Source: Legionella parisiensis
Lineage (GTDB): Bacteria; Pseudomonadota; Gammaproteobacteria; Legionellales; Legionellaceae
Assembly (NCBI RefSeq): GCF_001467945.1
Contig: NZ_LNYQ01000006.1
Span: forward strand, 185,491-249,490
Reading direction: 5' to 3'
Length of the DNA: 64,000 bases
Under the pieces are notes generated by a model. It was not told the DNA's origin. It saw only the letters and a program-made list of their open reading frames with translations, and ran no database searches. Position numbers and translations under genes: made by a program. Shown here in pieces: positions 9,641-19,048 of the stretch (positions are counted from its first letter, which is position 1; every line of letters starts with the position of its first letter).

Positions 9641-10117
9641 ATGAAAATGTCAAAAGTGTGCCCCATTCTATGTGGTGTGATGATTTTGTGTTCCATTACG
9701 GCAAATAGTATGACCGAAAGTGTGTCGCAATCTGAACCAGATGCCGCACGAATTTTCATGTTGGAGAAGGTACTGGCTCCGCAAATGCCGGACGAAGTTG
9801 CAACCTTGTTTGCAAAAGCCAATAAAGAGCGTAATGGAGCCATCCAATTTATGATGTTTTCAGATCGACTTAAAAACAAATTTAAAGACAATTGGCCTTC
9901 TTGGGTTTCGGGAGTTTCCAGCCCATGGATTACAGCTTATGAAATAAAAAAAATGGCCCAAAGGAAGAAGTCCTGGAAATTTAAAATAACGTATCAATGG
10001 GCAACAGCCGCTGGACCTTTCAATCCTTCTTTGGTGCAAACGATTGTAGTAACACCTGTTCCCAAAAATATAAATTCCTCGCAAAAATTTTGGATAACTT
10101 CGTTTAATGAACCGTAG
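9641..10117 (+). CDS. exported hypothetical protein
   Basis: 158 residues with a probable signal peptide (MKMSKVCPILCGVMILCSITANS). The mature part is basic and resembles small secreted Legionella proteins of unknown function, with WPSWVSGVSSPWITAYEI near the middle. The C-terminal half (FKITYQWATAAGPF...TIVVTPV) looks like beta strands. There is no catalytic motif I can name. It follows LysR by 63 bases; GAGAAAAT may serve as ribosome binding site. Confidence 0.6.
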   Translation: MKMSKVCPILCGVMILCSITANSMTESVSQSEPDAARIFMLEKVLAPQMPDEVATLFAKANKERNGAIQFMMFSDRLKNKFKDNWPSWVSGVSSPWITAYEIKKMAQRKKSWKFKITYQWATAAGPFNPSLVQTIVVTPVPKNINSSQKFWITSFNEP

Positions 10118-10185
10118 TTCGAGCGATATTTTGAATTAAGAAGTATTTAGCTTTATTTTGAGCAAGCGAAAAATGTCCATTTAAA

Positions 10186-10491
10186 ATGCCTATCTTACTT
10201 CCTGATCCTATAATTATTTCAGGTATCAGTTTAAGGAATCAACAAATGCGTAACGGAGAGGATGTAATAAAAAAAGACTTTCAATATATTTTACTGAGGA
10301 ATGGGTTTTCTGCCCATGAATTTAAAATAACAATAAAAAATGGCTCAAGTTATGATCCCAATCAAATAGTAAGTACGCAAGTGTGGATAACCATTGAAAA
10401 GAATGATACAAAAAAACGATATGGTTTATATCGGACTAACTGGACAGACGATTTTGAAACAGATTTAAAAAAGGGTTATTTTAACACTTAG
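10186..10491 (+). CDS. small hypothetical protein
   Basis: 101 residues, no signal peptide, no membrane segment and no family I recognise. It has strand-like stretches (FKITIKNGSSYD, QVWITIEKND) and ends in DLKKGYFNT. No good ribosome binding site precedes the ATG at 10186, so the protein may start at a later ATG (10246) or be a remnant. It follows the exported protein at 9641 by 68 bases; the two could share a transcript. Confidence 0.4.
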   Translation: MPILLPDPIIISGISLRNQQMRNGEDVIKKDFQYILLRNGFSAHEFKITIKNGSSYDPNQIVSTQVWITIEKNDTKKRYGLYRTNWTDDFETDLKKGYFNT

Positions 10492-10504
10492 TTAATGGCA
10501 TAGC

Positions 10505-10523
10505 CTGGGTGAGTTTCCCAGGC
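10505..10523. terminator. hairpin between convergent genes
   Basis: CCTGGG-N7-CCCAGG lies between the genes ending at 10491 (+) and 10564 (-). No clean T-run follows on either strand, so it is only a likely terminator. Confidence 0.4.
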
Positions 10524-10563
10524 GTATCAAATATTAAAAACCAGCATCTTAATACCAGTTTTT

Positions 10564-11118
10564 TTATTTATTTGATGCAACGATTCCTATTGTTGCTGCA
10601 ACGGCTAAAGCAGCGATTCCCACGCCAATACTCATCGTAGAGAAAAAGCTATACCGATTTGCTTCCTTTTCCACATTTTTTGACCCACTTTGCGGGGGAT
10701 AAAAAATTTCAACATCTTGTGAGCTGCTTTGCTTAGGATGTACATTTTTACTGCTTGGTGTTGCTAATTTCTCTCTTAAAAGTTTACGCTGTTCTATTTC
10801 TTCTGCAGAAGCATAAAAAATTGGATCAGTAAATATAAATTTAGGTATTTCTTCACCATGTACGTATGTTGTCCCTACTTTTTGGGATGATTTTCCGATT
10901 AGAGCTGCTGCTTCAATTTTTGTATAACCTTGACTGACTAATTCTTTGAACTTTTGATTCATTATTTCTTTTCTAGGACTGGCTCCAGTCCCATGTGGAG
11001 GATTACCTTTTTCTATTTTACCTTCAGTTTTATCATCTACCCAAGAAACCTTCTTTTTCTCTTTCTTTTGGACGTCCATTGTTGTGGAATCATATTTTTT
11101 TTGCATGAAAAACCCCAT
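10564..11118 (-). CDS. hypothetical tail-anchored-like protein
   Basis: 184 residues: a lysine-rich polar N-terminus, a middle helical stretch (KFKELVSQGYTKIEAAALIG) that could be a small helix-turn-helix, a Ser/Gln-rich linker, and a single C-terminal hydrophobic segment (IGVGIAALAVAATIGIVA) followed by SNK. That layout resembles a tail-anchored membrane protein and is common among Legionella effectors, but function is not known. The second ATG at 11106 is a possible alternative start. The 300-base gap upstream (11119-11420) is AT-rich and shows no gene. Confidence 0.55.
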   Translation of the reverse strand: MGFFMQKKYDSTTMDVQKKEKKKVSWVDDKTEGKIEKGNPPHGTGASPRKEIMNQKFKELVSQGYTKIEAAALIGKSSQKVGTTYVHGEEIPKFIFTDPIFYASAEEIEQRKLLREKLATPSSKNVHPKQSSSQDVEIFYPPQSGSKNVEKEANRYSFFSTMSIGVGIAALAVAATIGIVASNK

Positions 11119-11456
11119 TGCTATTAGCTAAAATGGCAACAATTTTAACAATCAATAATTAAGGAAATATGAAGTTGGAACAAATGAATGTTCTATTTTT
11201 ATTCAATATGAGATAAAAATAAATTAATAATGGGCGTTTTCATCTCTTTATATATATAATGCGCAAAGCGAAACCTAGAGAGCTCAATCCTGAAATTATC
11301 TGTGGGTTTTCTTAGACTAAATCAGGATATACTGCATATGCCACCCTGATTACTTAATTCAACTATAATTAGGAAGTAAAAATTTTTTTATGAGATTGGT
11401 CATATTCCATCCAAGCTTTTATGAAGATGAGTCCAAGCCAAATAGGGGGGGCATGT

Positions 11457-12980
11457 ATGCGTTTCGATAGGGGAGCCTATGCTGCTAATGTCTCGGTGAG
11501 CTCACCGCTATGGCGAGTTTATGGGATTCCTCTAATTCTATCTCTAATCTGTATTTTAGCGGAATATAAAACTAACCTTCTTGTTTTTCATACCCTTACT
11601 GAGTTTTTTTCGGTTGTTATCGGATTAACTGCAATGATTGTAGCAGCTACAACCACTCATTTCACAAAGAATCAATTTGTGATTTTTATTTCCTTAGCTG
11701 CCGGTTGGTGGTCATTTATTGATATCGCTCATATTTTAGCGTATAAAAAAAACTTATTGCCGCATGGTGGAGGTGATTTAAGTACTCAACTTTGGATTTC
11801 TGCCCGGTTTTTTCAGGCTGGAGTTTTTCTTTTTTCCATTTATTTTTTCAGGCATACATTGAGAATTTGGGTTGTTAATCTTGGCTTTTTTTTAATAACC
11901 CTAATTATTTTTACCGCCATATTTTCAGGTCATTTTCCTACAACGTATATTGATCATTACGGAGTAACCTGGTTCAAACTTTATTGTGAATGGGGCGTAA
12001 TCTTAATTTTAATCATCGCGTTAATCTTGTTTTGGTATGAGAGAGCTATGATACCGAAAGAGTTATTGTTTTATATAAGCCTAAGCATGATTGCAATGAT
12101 ATTGTCCGATTTGGCATTGTCCGATTATAAACGTTTATTTGGTTTAGAACATGTAGCTGGTCAAATATTTAAAATATTTTCAATTTGGTTTATCTATATC
12201 GCTCTAGTAGAACAAACTTTGCGTCGACCTTTTGCGATACTGACACGTGCGGCGACGACATATGATAATATTCCGGATCCCACTTTTATTGTTAATGAAG
12301 AAGGTATAATTCACCAAGCTAACAAAGCAGCAGGAACATTTGCCGATTTAAAACCCGAAGAATTAGTCGGTTTATCTTCCCATGCGCTTTTTCATAATCA
12401 GTCTACAGAGCAGAAGGAATGTCCAGTGTGTTCTAGTTTACCTGTTTCAAGAGATAAATTTATTAAGGAAATTAAGACTGGAAAGAGAGGGTGGGTAGAA
12501 TGTAGTTTGTCCCCTATGGATTCTTCCTCATTTCCTGATTCTTGGATACAAACAATAAGAAATATTACCTCAAGGAAGAGGGCTGAAAAAGAGCGAAAAC
12601 AATTGACCTACGATTTAGGAGAACGCATTAAAGAACTTCAATGTCTTTATCAGCTTTCGAATTTAATAGCACTTAGAGATTTAGGTGTTGAAGAACTGCT
12701 TACAAAAACAGTAAATATACTACCAGCTGCATTCCAGTTTCCAGAGTGTATGGCGGCAAAAATAGAGAGTATTTGGGGGGAGTTTTATTCAGACTCAAAA
12801 GCAAAAAAATTGCCTTATCAATTGGAAAAAGAATTTAAAATCGAGAATGGAACCTTGGTAAAAATAAGTGTCTATTATTGTGTTCAGCCGCCAGTACAAG
12901 AAGGTATTTTTTTAGCTGAGGAATCGGCTCTTTTAGACTCGGTAGCTACCTTGTTGCAGGAGGCTTTACCCCGATTTTAA
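11457..12980 (+). CDS. MASE3-PAS membrane sensor lacking an output domain
   Basis: About 507 residues. The N-terminal 250 residues form a multi-helix membrane domain with MASE3 hallmarks (HTLTEFFSVVIGL, DIAHILAYKKN, STQLWISARFFQAG, HVAGQIFKIFSIW). A PAS domain follows (PDPTFIVNEEGIIHQANKAA) with a CPVC motif. It then has a short coiled helix and a GAF-like C-terminus ending LLQEALPRF. Such sensors normally continue into a histidine kinase or GGDEF/EAL domain, but none is present and the next gene is an unrelated transporter. It may signal through a partner or be C-terminally shortened. I chose ATG 11457 because AGGGGGG lies six bases upstream; 11421 is the longer alternative. Confidence 0.8.
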   Translation: MRFDRGAYAANVSVSSPLWRVYGIPLILSLICILAEYKTNLLVFHTLTEFFSVVIGLTAMIVAATTTHFTKNQFVIFISLAAGWWSFIDIAHILAYKKNLLPHGGGDLSTQLWISARFFQAGVFLFSIYFFRHTLRIWVVNLGFFLITLIIFTAIFSGHFPTTYIDHYGVTWFKLYCEWGVILILIIALILFWYERAMIPKELLFYISLSMIAMILSDLALSDYKRLFGLEHVAGQIFKIFSIWFIYIALVEQTLRRPFAILTRAATTYDNIPDPTFIVNEEGIIHQANKAAGTFADLKPEELVGLSSHALFHNQSTEQKECPVCSSLPVSRDKFIKEIKTGKRGWVECSLSPMDSSSFPDSWIQTIRNITSRKRAEKERKQLTYDLGERIKELQCLYQLSNLIALRDLGVEELLTKTVNILPAAFQFPECMAAKIESIWGEFYSDSKAKKLPYQLEKEFKIENGTLVKISVYYCVQPPVQEGIFLAEESALLDSVATLLQEALPRF

Positions 12981-13047
12981 TATGAGACAAATCTTCCGAA
13001 TATCAGTATAGTAAAAACTATTATATTTTCATTCACAGGTGTTCATT

Positions 13048-14259
13048 ATGTTTCGAAAAACTGCTCCTTGTTTTTTTGCAGTGGTCATTGATGCTCTAGG
13101 TTTTGGGCTTGTTTATCCAGTAATGACGGCAATATTTACAGCAGATCATAGTCCTGTATTGAATGCTGATGCCAGTATGGCAGTGAAACATTTTTATTTG
13201 GGGTTAAGCTATATGCTTTATCCTTTATGCATGTTTTTTGGCACCTCATTCATGGGTGATTTATCCGATGTTTGGGGGCGCAAAAAAGTACTGGTGTTGT
13301 GTATGTTGGGAATAACCATCAGTTTTCTGCTGATGGGGATAGGGGTTGCTTTTTCTTCCTTGAGCTTATTACTTATCGGGCGAGCACTTTCCGGTTTAAT
13401 GGCGGGTAGTCAACCTATAGCCCAAGCTTCTATTGCCGATTTAAGTACTCCTGAAACCAAAGCATTGAATATGAGTTTGATTTCTCTGAGTTTTAGTTTT
13501 GGCTCGGTTCTCGGTCCTTTACTTGGCGGAGTCATGTCGGATCAACAATTGCTGCCTTGGTTTACTTTCACTACCCCATTTTTGATGGCAGCACTCCTCG
13601 CATTTATTGCATGGGTGTGGATTGCGCTTGGATATCAAGATACGGCGTTAACTTTATCGCATAAAAAAATATCTATTCTTCGTCCGGCACAGATTTTTAT
13701 TGAAGCATTTCAGCATCGATCCGTTCGTATTCTGGCTGTGGTATTTCTATTGATGCAAATGGGGTTTAGCCTTTATTTTCAGTTCATCATTGTGTATATG
13801 AAAACGGTTTACTATTACACCAACTGGCAATTAGGTGCAGTACAAGGCATGATCGGCCTAGGTTTTGCTATCGGTATCCTTATTGGAATGCCTTTGTGTG
13901 TGAATCGATATAAAGTACACCACATTGCTTTATTTACCCTCATTCTAACAGGATTGGGACAATTAGCAGTTTATGTTATTCCTAATCCTGTAGCGCAATG
14001 GCCTTTAGCGGTAGCAATTGCAACTTTTGATATTATGGCATTTGCCTGCTTACTCACTTTATTCTCCAATGCTGTCGATGCGCAATCGCAAGGATGGGTA
14101 ATGGGAATATCCGGTGCAGTGATGGCATTTGCCTGGATGGTCACGGGTTTGGGTTCTAATTTATTATCTATTCTGTCTAGTGCCGGGTTGATCGCTATTG
14201 GGGGAATGTTATTGATTGCTTCGGCGTTGCTGTTGCTTAAATACAAAACCACGAAATGA
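13048..14259 (+). CDS. MFS multidrug/tetracycline-type exporter
   Basis: About 403 residues and 12 hydrophobic segments. It is a major facilitator of the proton-driven drug exporter type. The loop 2-3 signature is visible (GDLSDVWGRKKVLVL), as is the motif C-like stretch in helix 5 (FSFGSVLGPLLGG). An N-terminal acidic residue in helix 1 (VIDALGFGLVYPV) matches the TetA/Bcr-like group. It is followed after 43 bases by the decayed phosphotransferase gene, so the pair may once have been a resistance or detoxification operon. The ATG at 13048 has AGGTG upstream; a GTG at 13039 is the alternative. Substrate unknown. Confidence 0.88.
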   Translation: MFRKTAPCFFAVVIDALGFGLVYPVMTAIFTADHSPVLNADASMAVKHFYLGLSYMLYPLCMFFGTSFMGDLSDVWGRKKVLVLCMLGITISFLLMGIGVAFSSLSLLLIGRALSGLMAGSQPIAQASIADLSTPETKALNMSLISLSFSFGSVLGPLLGGVMSDQQLLPWFTFTTPFLMAALLAFIAWVWIALGYQDTALTLSHKKISILRPAQIFIEAFQHRSVRILAVVFLLMQMGFSLYFQFIIVYMKTVYYYTNWQLGAVQGMIGLGFAIGILIGMPLCVNRYKVHHIALFTLILTGLGQLAVYVIPNPVAQWPLAVAIATFDIMAFACLLTLFSNAVDAQSQGWVMGISGAVMAFAWMVTGLGSNLLSILSSAGLIAIGGMLLIASALLLLKYKTTK

Positions 14260-14302
14260 GCATAGAGATAACTGAGGTAAGAGTGAAGAAACTTATTTGC
14301 TT

Positions 14303-15343
14303 ATGAACACCGCCTGTTGGAACATCATGACTACGATGCCTTTTGAACATGCTTCTTATCGAGCACAGGCCAGAAGATTGAGGTCTTTGGCTATAGAAGC
14401 ATTGAAGCACTATCCATTTATTCCTCACCGCATTGAATTGGTTAAATACAGTGCCAACGCAATTTTCAGAATTACAGACATCCAAAATAAAACGTTATGC
14501 ATTAAGAGTTAATCCCCATGGCCATCATCAACATGCTGCAATACAGGAAGAAATACAGTGGATAAATCACATCCTTACAACTACAGATCTTATTGTGGCT
14601 GCACCTGTGAAAACAATTTCGCAACAATACTTCATTGAGATACACCATCAGATGATACCCTCAAACCGATTTTGTCTTTTATTCGAATGGTTGCCCGGTA
14701 AAAAAAATGGAAAAGTATCAACGAACTGTATGCCCGCAAGTTAGGGAAATTGATTGGTACTTTACATCAGAGTGGGCGAAATCTCTCGATGAAACATAGA
14801 GATTACTGGCGAGCAGATGGCTTAATTGGTGCGCAAACAGCAACATTTTATAATATTGAAAAACTCTCTGATGTATCTGCTCATGAACAACAGCATCTCA
14901 CTGCAGCGAGATGAATGGTTTATGAGCTTTTAAAAAATTTAGAAAGTAAACATCCGGACAAAACCGGCGCGATCCATGCAGATACCCAGCCTAATAATAT
15001 TTTGGTGCATCAAGGACAATTTGCGATTATTGACTTTGATGACTGTGGGTTTGGGTTTTATAACGATGATTTGGCTGTGGCTTTGTGTGCATTTGAACAT
15101 GTAGCCGAAGGCAATCAGCATAAGTCGTTTCATCAATTAAAAGATGCTTTGTTGCATGGTTGCAGTGAATCCATGCCCTTGTCAGTACAAGATATTCGAT
15201 TACTTCCGTATTTTATGCTGGCAAGAAAACTCGTAACGATTGCCTGGCTGGAAGCGCGCAAAACCAACCCTGGGATTCGTTATTATTTTCCAATTGCCAT
15301 TGAGCGAGCCATCCAGTTTTATCAACACCTTGTCCGCAAATAA
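14303..15343 (+). pseudogene. aminoglycoside phosphotransferase/choline kinase-like pseudogene
   Basis: One ancestral kinase of about 345 residues is spread over two frames. The start reads FEHASYRAQARRLRSLAIEA and breaks near 14490 (TDIQNK | RYALRVNPHG). The second part runs FCLLFEWLPGK and breaks at the A7 run near 14700-14707. The first frame then resumes (SINELYARKLGKLIGTLHQSG) and meets one TGA at 14912-14914, directly followed by an ATG. The last part holds the catalytic HADTQPNNIL loop and the DFDDCGFG metal loop. Two frameshifts plus one stop make it a pseudogene that looks recently inactivated. The intact last part alone (14915-15343) would lack the nucleotide-binding lobe. Confidence 0.85.
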
Positions 15344-15364
15344 ATCATAAGCACTGAGACAAGT

Positions 15365-15387
15365 AGGTTAAGCTTTGTATCCTACGT
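15365..15387. terminator. hairpin between convergent genes
   Basis: GTAGG...CCTAC, extended by an outer GCAC/GTGC pair, lies between the phosphotransferase remnant and the P-type ATPase. It is a plausible bidirectional terminator; AAAAAAC follows on the + strand. Confidence 0.4.
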
Positions 15388-15408
15388 GCTAAAAAACAGG
15401 GAATATAG

Positions 15409-18400
15409 TTACTGTAATTTAGGTACGGTTGCTATATTGTCTAAATTTTTTGCGGGTTTACGCGAAAAAAAAGCGCCAAAATATCCCGAGAGAGAGCGAC
15501 TGGAACCTGTTTCAGGGGGCTCTTCCACTTCAGTTATTTCTGGTTCTTGTTGTGGATACAAACTATCGCGCACCATTCCAAACCCCGAAAAGACACTCTT
15601 GAGAACCAAAGGCAATAAGCTCAACATTATCAGCATGCTGGTTAAATTGGTGGACTGGTCAAACAGCGCGTAATTGGCTAAGGATTGTAAGACCGCAATG
15701 ATCAAAGAAATTCCTATGGTATTTGAAATCAGTCTTGAAGCATTGATATTTCGATTATCCATGGGTAAATCAGAACTTTGATTGATTTCATAAAATGCAA
15801 TCCATAGCCATAATAAGTCAAAAGCAACGCTATACCAATGCTGCTGATTCATTTCAGACACATCGGCACCTACTGCTTTAGCCAATTCAAAAGTCATTTT
15901 CCCACTTTTAAGTGCTAGGGCCATGCTTGGTTTTTCTTGGGAATTTGCCAGAGGAGCAAACTGTTGTATAAACAAGCTATTGGAAAGATTAATATCAAAA
16001 AGCTCGTAAAATGTTTTCTCGGAACCAAATAATCTCCGCAGTTGCGCTTCACTGATATTCGATAACGCATCCACCCCGGGGGCAAAAGTACCATCATCCG
16101 AATGATGACCAATGACCACATTTGAATTTTTCATCATCATGACATCATTCGTACCATCTCCGTTGGCGACGATAAAATAATGATGGTCTTTGAGATAACG
16201 GGCAAGGGTACCTTTTCCTTCGGTGCTCATTTCCGCAAAAATAATAACAGGACGCTTTGTTTTGTCCCTATCCATTAATTTTTGAAAGTAGGTCAGTATA
16301 GCTTCATTGATACCAGCAAATATCACTGTGGAATCGGATGGACAATTTTCTGCATTGAAACGCTCAACATCATTGCCTTCGACTTCATTAGCACGAATGG
16401 TAATGATGTTTTTTGCACTTTCTGTGCATAATACTTTGGCAATATTTACTGCTGCTTTCGTGGTATCGCCTGTTGCTACAAATACCGGAACTGATATTTC
16501 TCTGCATTGAGCGATAAATTTTTCAGCGCCTTTTTTTATCGGATTATCAATAATAAAAGTACCGTAATATTCTAATTTTTTTAGAAGTTTTTTGTTTTTG
16601 ATAAGAAAATTCTCAATTTCTTTTTTATCATCCTTATCAAATAACTTCCTTAAAGTTGCGAACTGAAACTCATTAATCTTAGTGTGTGCAAGACACCAAT
16701 CGCGTGATAAGACTTCTGTACGACTTTGCATCGTGGTATAGGCTTGCAATAAAGATGTTCCTTGAAATACATCCGCTTTAGGCACTCCGCAAAAGACAAG
16801 AGAGGATTCTTCACCATTCTGAACAAGGGTAAAGCGGCCGCCAAACATACGGTATAACCCCAGATGATACGTTTCGATCTCTTGTTTTGTTTCTTTAATG
16901 GCAATTACCTTTTTAAAGTGATTATTCCCCAGGGTGGTAACTTCCAAACACTCAAGATTAGCCAATAACGATTTGAATAATTCTAAAATAGCATGTTCTT
17001 CTGGTTCTAATTCTTTTTTACTATTGGTAAAGGCATAACAAAATACCTCAAAAGCTTTAAGCCATTGCACTTCTTCAGGGAGCAGCAAGCTTCCTTTTTT
17101 TTCTTTGAGTGCGTGCTGGACCTTGGAGTCCATAGCAGTAGTCCATAGACCAAGTACATCCATCCGCGTCGTAGTAAGGGTTCCGGTTTTATCGGAAATA
17201 ATTGCAACCCCACTGGGAAATTTGTCCCGATAATATCCTCCCAATGCATTACACAAATCCACGAGACGGAGCGCATCAATTGTTTCAAAAGGCTGATCTC
17301 CCAAATTGCTATTCAGTGTTTTCATCAAACGACTGTTCACTGTTTCGCGTAAAAAAGCTTCGGAAAAGGGAATCATTGTTTGAAAAAGGGTGAACATGAG
17401 CCTGAGTGTTTCCGCAGGCATTTGGGCAATGTCTCTTTGTAAAAAAGCCGCCATAATAATGGAGCCTAAAATGGAGTATAAAACATTTTTTTGTTTGCGT
17501 TTTGCGATAATTTCATTAATGTACGCCGTCTTCTCGTAATTACTATTTAATAAAAGCTCTTTCTCAGGTTTAATCTGAATAAAAATGTTGTCATGACCAT
17601 ATATATTTAACTTGTCACCTACCAATACTCCGGCCTGTTTGCCATCCCTTACTGCATATAAGTCCACTTTTTTGTAATTAGAAGTAAAACTCGCTTTAGT
17701 GTGGTGTTCGATCCAAACGTCTTCCCCATTTTGGGCTTTAAGATTGACACTAAATTTTTTTCGTTCCAGTGTTTGGGTGAAATCACTATCTACATTACGT
17801 TGTAGCGCAATCAACTCTCCCGAGATTGGCACACAATCAAAATTGATGCTTACATCACAAAGAACCAAATCCCCGGTACGCAGTTGATATCGGGGAAGAT
17901 GAAAAAATTTGGAACCCTGCGCGGTAAATCTTAAAACCTGATGCAATTGATGATTGTATTCATAATCATGGTCCAGCTTTTCTTGTTGCACACGCATTTT
18001 TTTTATCGTTGATGGCGCTAAATCAGCCAATAATGCAGGGAGGTTACGAAATTTCTGTACTATTCTGTCGGCATAGCGAATATTGTGTGCGATCAATCCT
18101 AATTGAAAGGCACGCGAACTGACCATCAACTCACTGGCGATAAAATGATTGATTTGAAAATAAAGATTAGATAATGGAGTCAGCCCACTGGAGATCACTG
18201 CTGTGTCAGAGCGCTGTGCTCCTCGACTGTATTGGAAGCGAACCAGAAGTTCTTGAGTTTTTTGCGTGAGGTAAGAAATTCCACTCGGAACAACCAATGC
18301 ACTGGTCCCTAATCCAGCAATTAATGAATACTCATCGGTCAGTTGATCATTGAGTAAAAAATTAGTCCCTTTAAAAACAGAATGGTACATATAAATTATT

Positions 18401-18849
18401 GCAGTCACTTCACTGGCTACTGCAACAGATAGTGCTGTTCCGGAAGTAAGTTTTTTATCTGTAATTCGGTTTAACGCACAATATCCTAATACAGCTGCGC
18501 CAAAAAGAAATTGCATAACAAAATCATATTCTGGGCTTCCTATTAAGTATTCAGTGAGGAGGGAAGTGAGATAATTCCCAACAAATAATGCCGCTCCAGA
18601 GGAGACTGTGGGCCAAACGTATTTTTTAAATGTGCTCCAATCCATAGAGTCCAAAGAAAAGGTCCACGCCAGGGTTTTATACAGCTCTTTAACGCGCAGG
18701 GAAAAAAAATTGTTTATTTCTGTTGCAGTGCTTCTTAAATAGTAGGTTCGATCTGCTTCGGCATGTTGCACCAATTGAAGCGGTAAAGCTCTGCTGTCTT
18801 TAGAATTTGGATTTTTTTCTTTTTTTTGTATGGGTTTCTTTGTCTTCAT
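15409..18849 (-). CDS. divergent P-type ATPase
   Basis: About 1146 residues from the ATG at 18849 (AAAGGA eight bases upstream); the frame is open further, to 19176, but that part overlaps the divergent gene. The phosphorylation motif DKTGTLT has Asp553. The hinge motif reads GDGTND near 897-902, where most families have GDGVND, and a GDTT motif lies between. Hydrophobic pairs occur before the actuator region, before Asp553 (FQTMIPFSEAF) and at the C-terminus. The TGES loop of the actuator domain is not recognisable (a region starting PISGELIAL is followed by SDFTQTLE). It is therefore a real but divergent P-type ATPase. Substrate cannot be assigned, and dephosphorylation chemistry may be altered. 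Monocistronic. Confidence 0.85.
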   Translation of the reverse strand: MKTKKPIQKKEKNPNSKDSRALPLQLVQHAEADRTYYLRSTATEINNFFSLRVKELYKTLAWTFSLDSMDWSTFKKYVWPTVSSGAALFVGNYLTSLLTEYLIGSPEYDFVMQFLFGAAVLGYCALNRITDKKLTSGTALSVAVASEVTAIIYMYHSVFKGTNFLLNDQLTDEYSLIAGLGTSALVVPSGISYLTQKTQELLVRFQYSRGAQRSDTAVISSGLTPLSNLYFQINHFIASELMVSSRAFQLGLIAHNIRYADRIVQKFRNLPALLADLAPSTIKKMRVQQEKLDHDYEYNHQLHQVLRFTAQGSKFFHLPRYQLRTGDLVLCDVSINFDCVPISGELIALQRNVDSDFTQTLERKKFSVNLKAQNGEDVWIEHHTKASFTSNYKKVDLYAVRDGKQAGVLVGDKLNIYGHDNIFIQIKPEKELLLNSNYEKTAYINEIIAKRKQKNVLYSILGSIIMAAFLQRDIAQMPAETLRLMFTLFQTMIPFSEAFLRETVNSRLMKTLNSNLGDQPFETIDALRLVDLCNALGGYYRDKFPSGVAIISDKTGTLTTTRMDVLGLWTTAMDSKVQHALKEKKGSLLLPEEVQWLKAFEVFCYAFTNSKKELEPEEHAILELFKSLLANLECLEVTTLGNNHFKKVIAIKETKQEIETYHLGLYRMFGGRFTLVQNGEESSLVFCGVPKADVFQGTSLLQAYTTMQSRTEVLSRDWCLAHTKINEFQFATLRKLFDKDDKKEIENFLIKNKKLLKKLEYYGTFIIDNPIKKGAEKFIAQCREISVPVFVATGDTTKAAVNIAKVLCTESAKNIITIRANEVEGNDVERFNAENCPSDSTVIFAGINEAILTYFQKLMDRDKTKRPVIIFAEMSTEGKGTLARYLKDHHYFIVANGDGTNDVMMMKNSNVVIGHHSDDGTFAPGVDALSNISEAQLRRLFGSEKTFYELFDINLSNSLFIQQFAPLANSQEKPSMALALKSGKMTFELAKAVGADVSEMNQQHWYSVAFDLLWLWIAFYEINQSSDLPMDNRNINASRLISNTIGISLIIAVLQSLANYALFDQSTNLTSMLIMLSLLPLVLKSVFSGFGMVRDSLYPQQEPEITEVEEPPETGSSRSLSGYFGAFFSRKPAKNLDNIATVPKLQ

Positions 18850-19048
18850 ATCGTAAATCCTTTTGCGACCAATAAACTCCATTGGACATTTAGGGGCCAT
18901 CTCGATAATTAACTTATCTCCATAAAAGGTGCAAGAGGATAAGGGAAAAATATTACAAACAGAATTATTGTGAACACATATACAGGATTTTACTTTTACA
19001 TTTTGTTCTATAATTATGCTATTGGCAATTTTTTTTGGAGTTGTGCCC

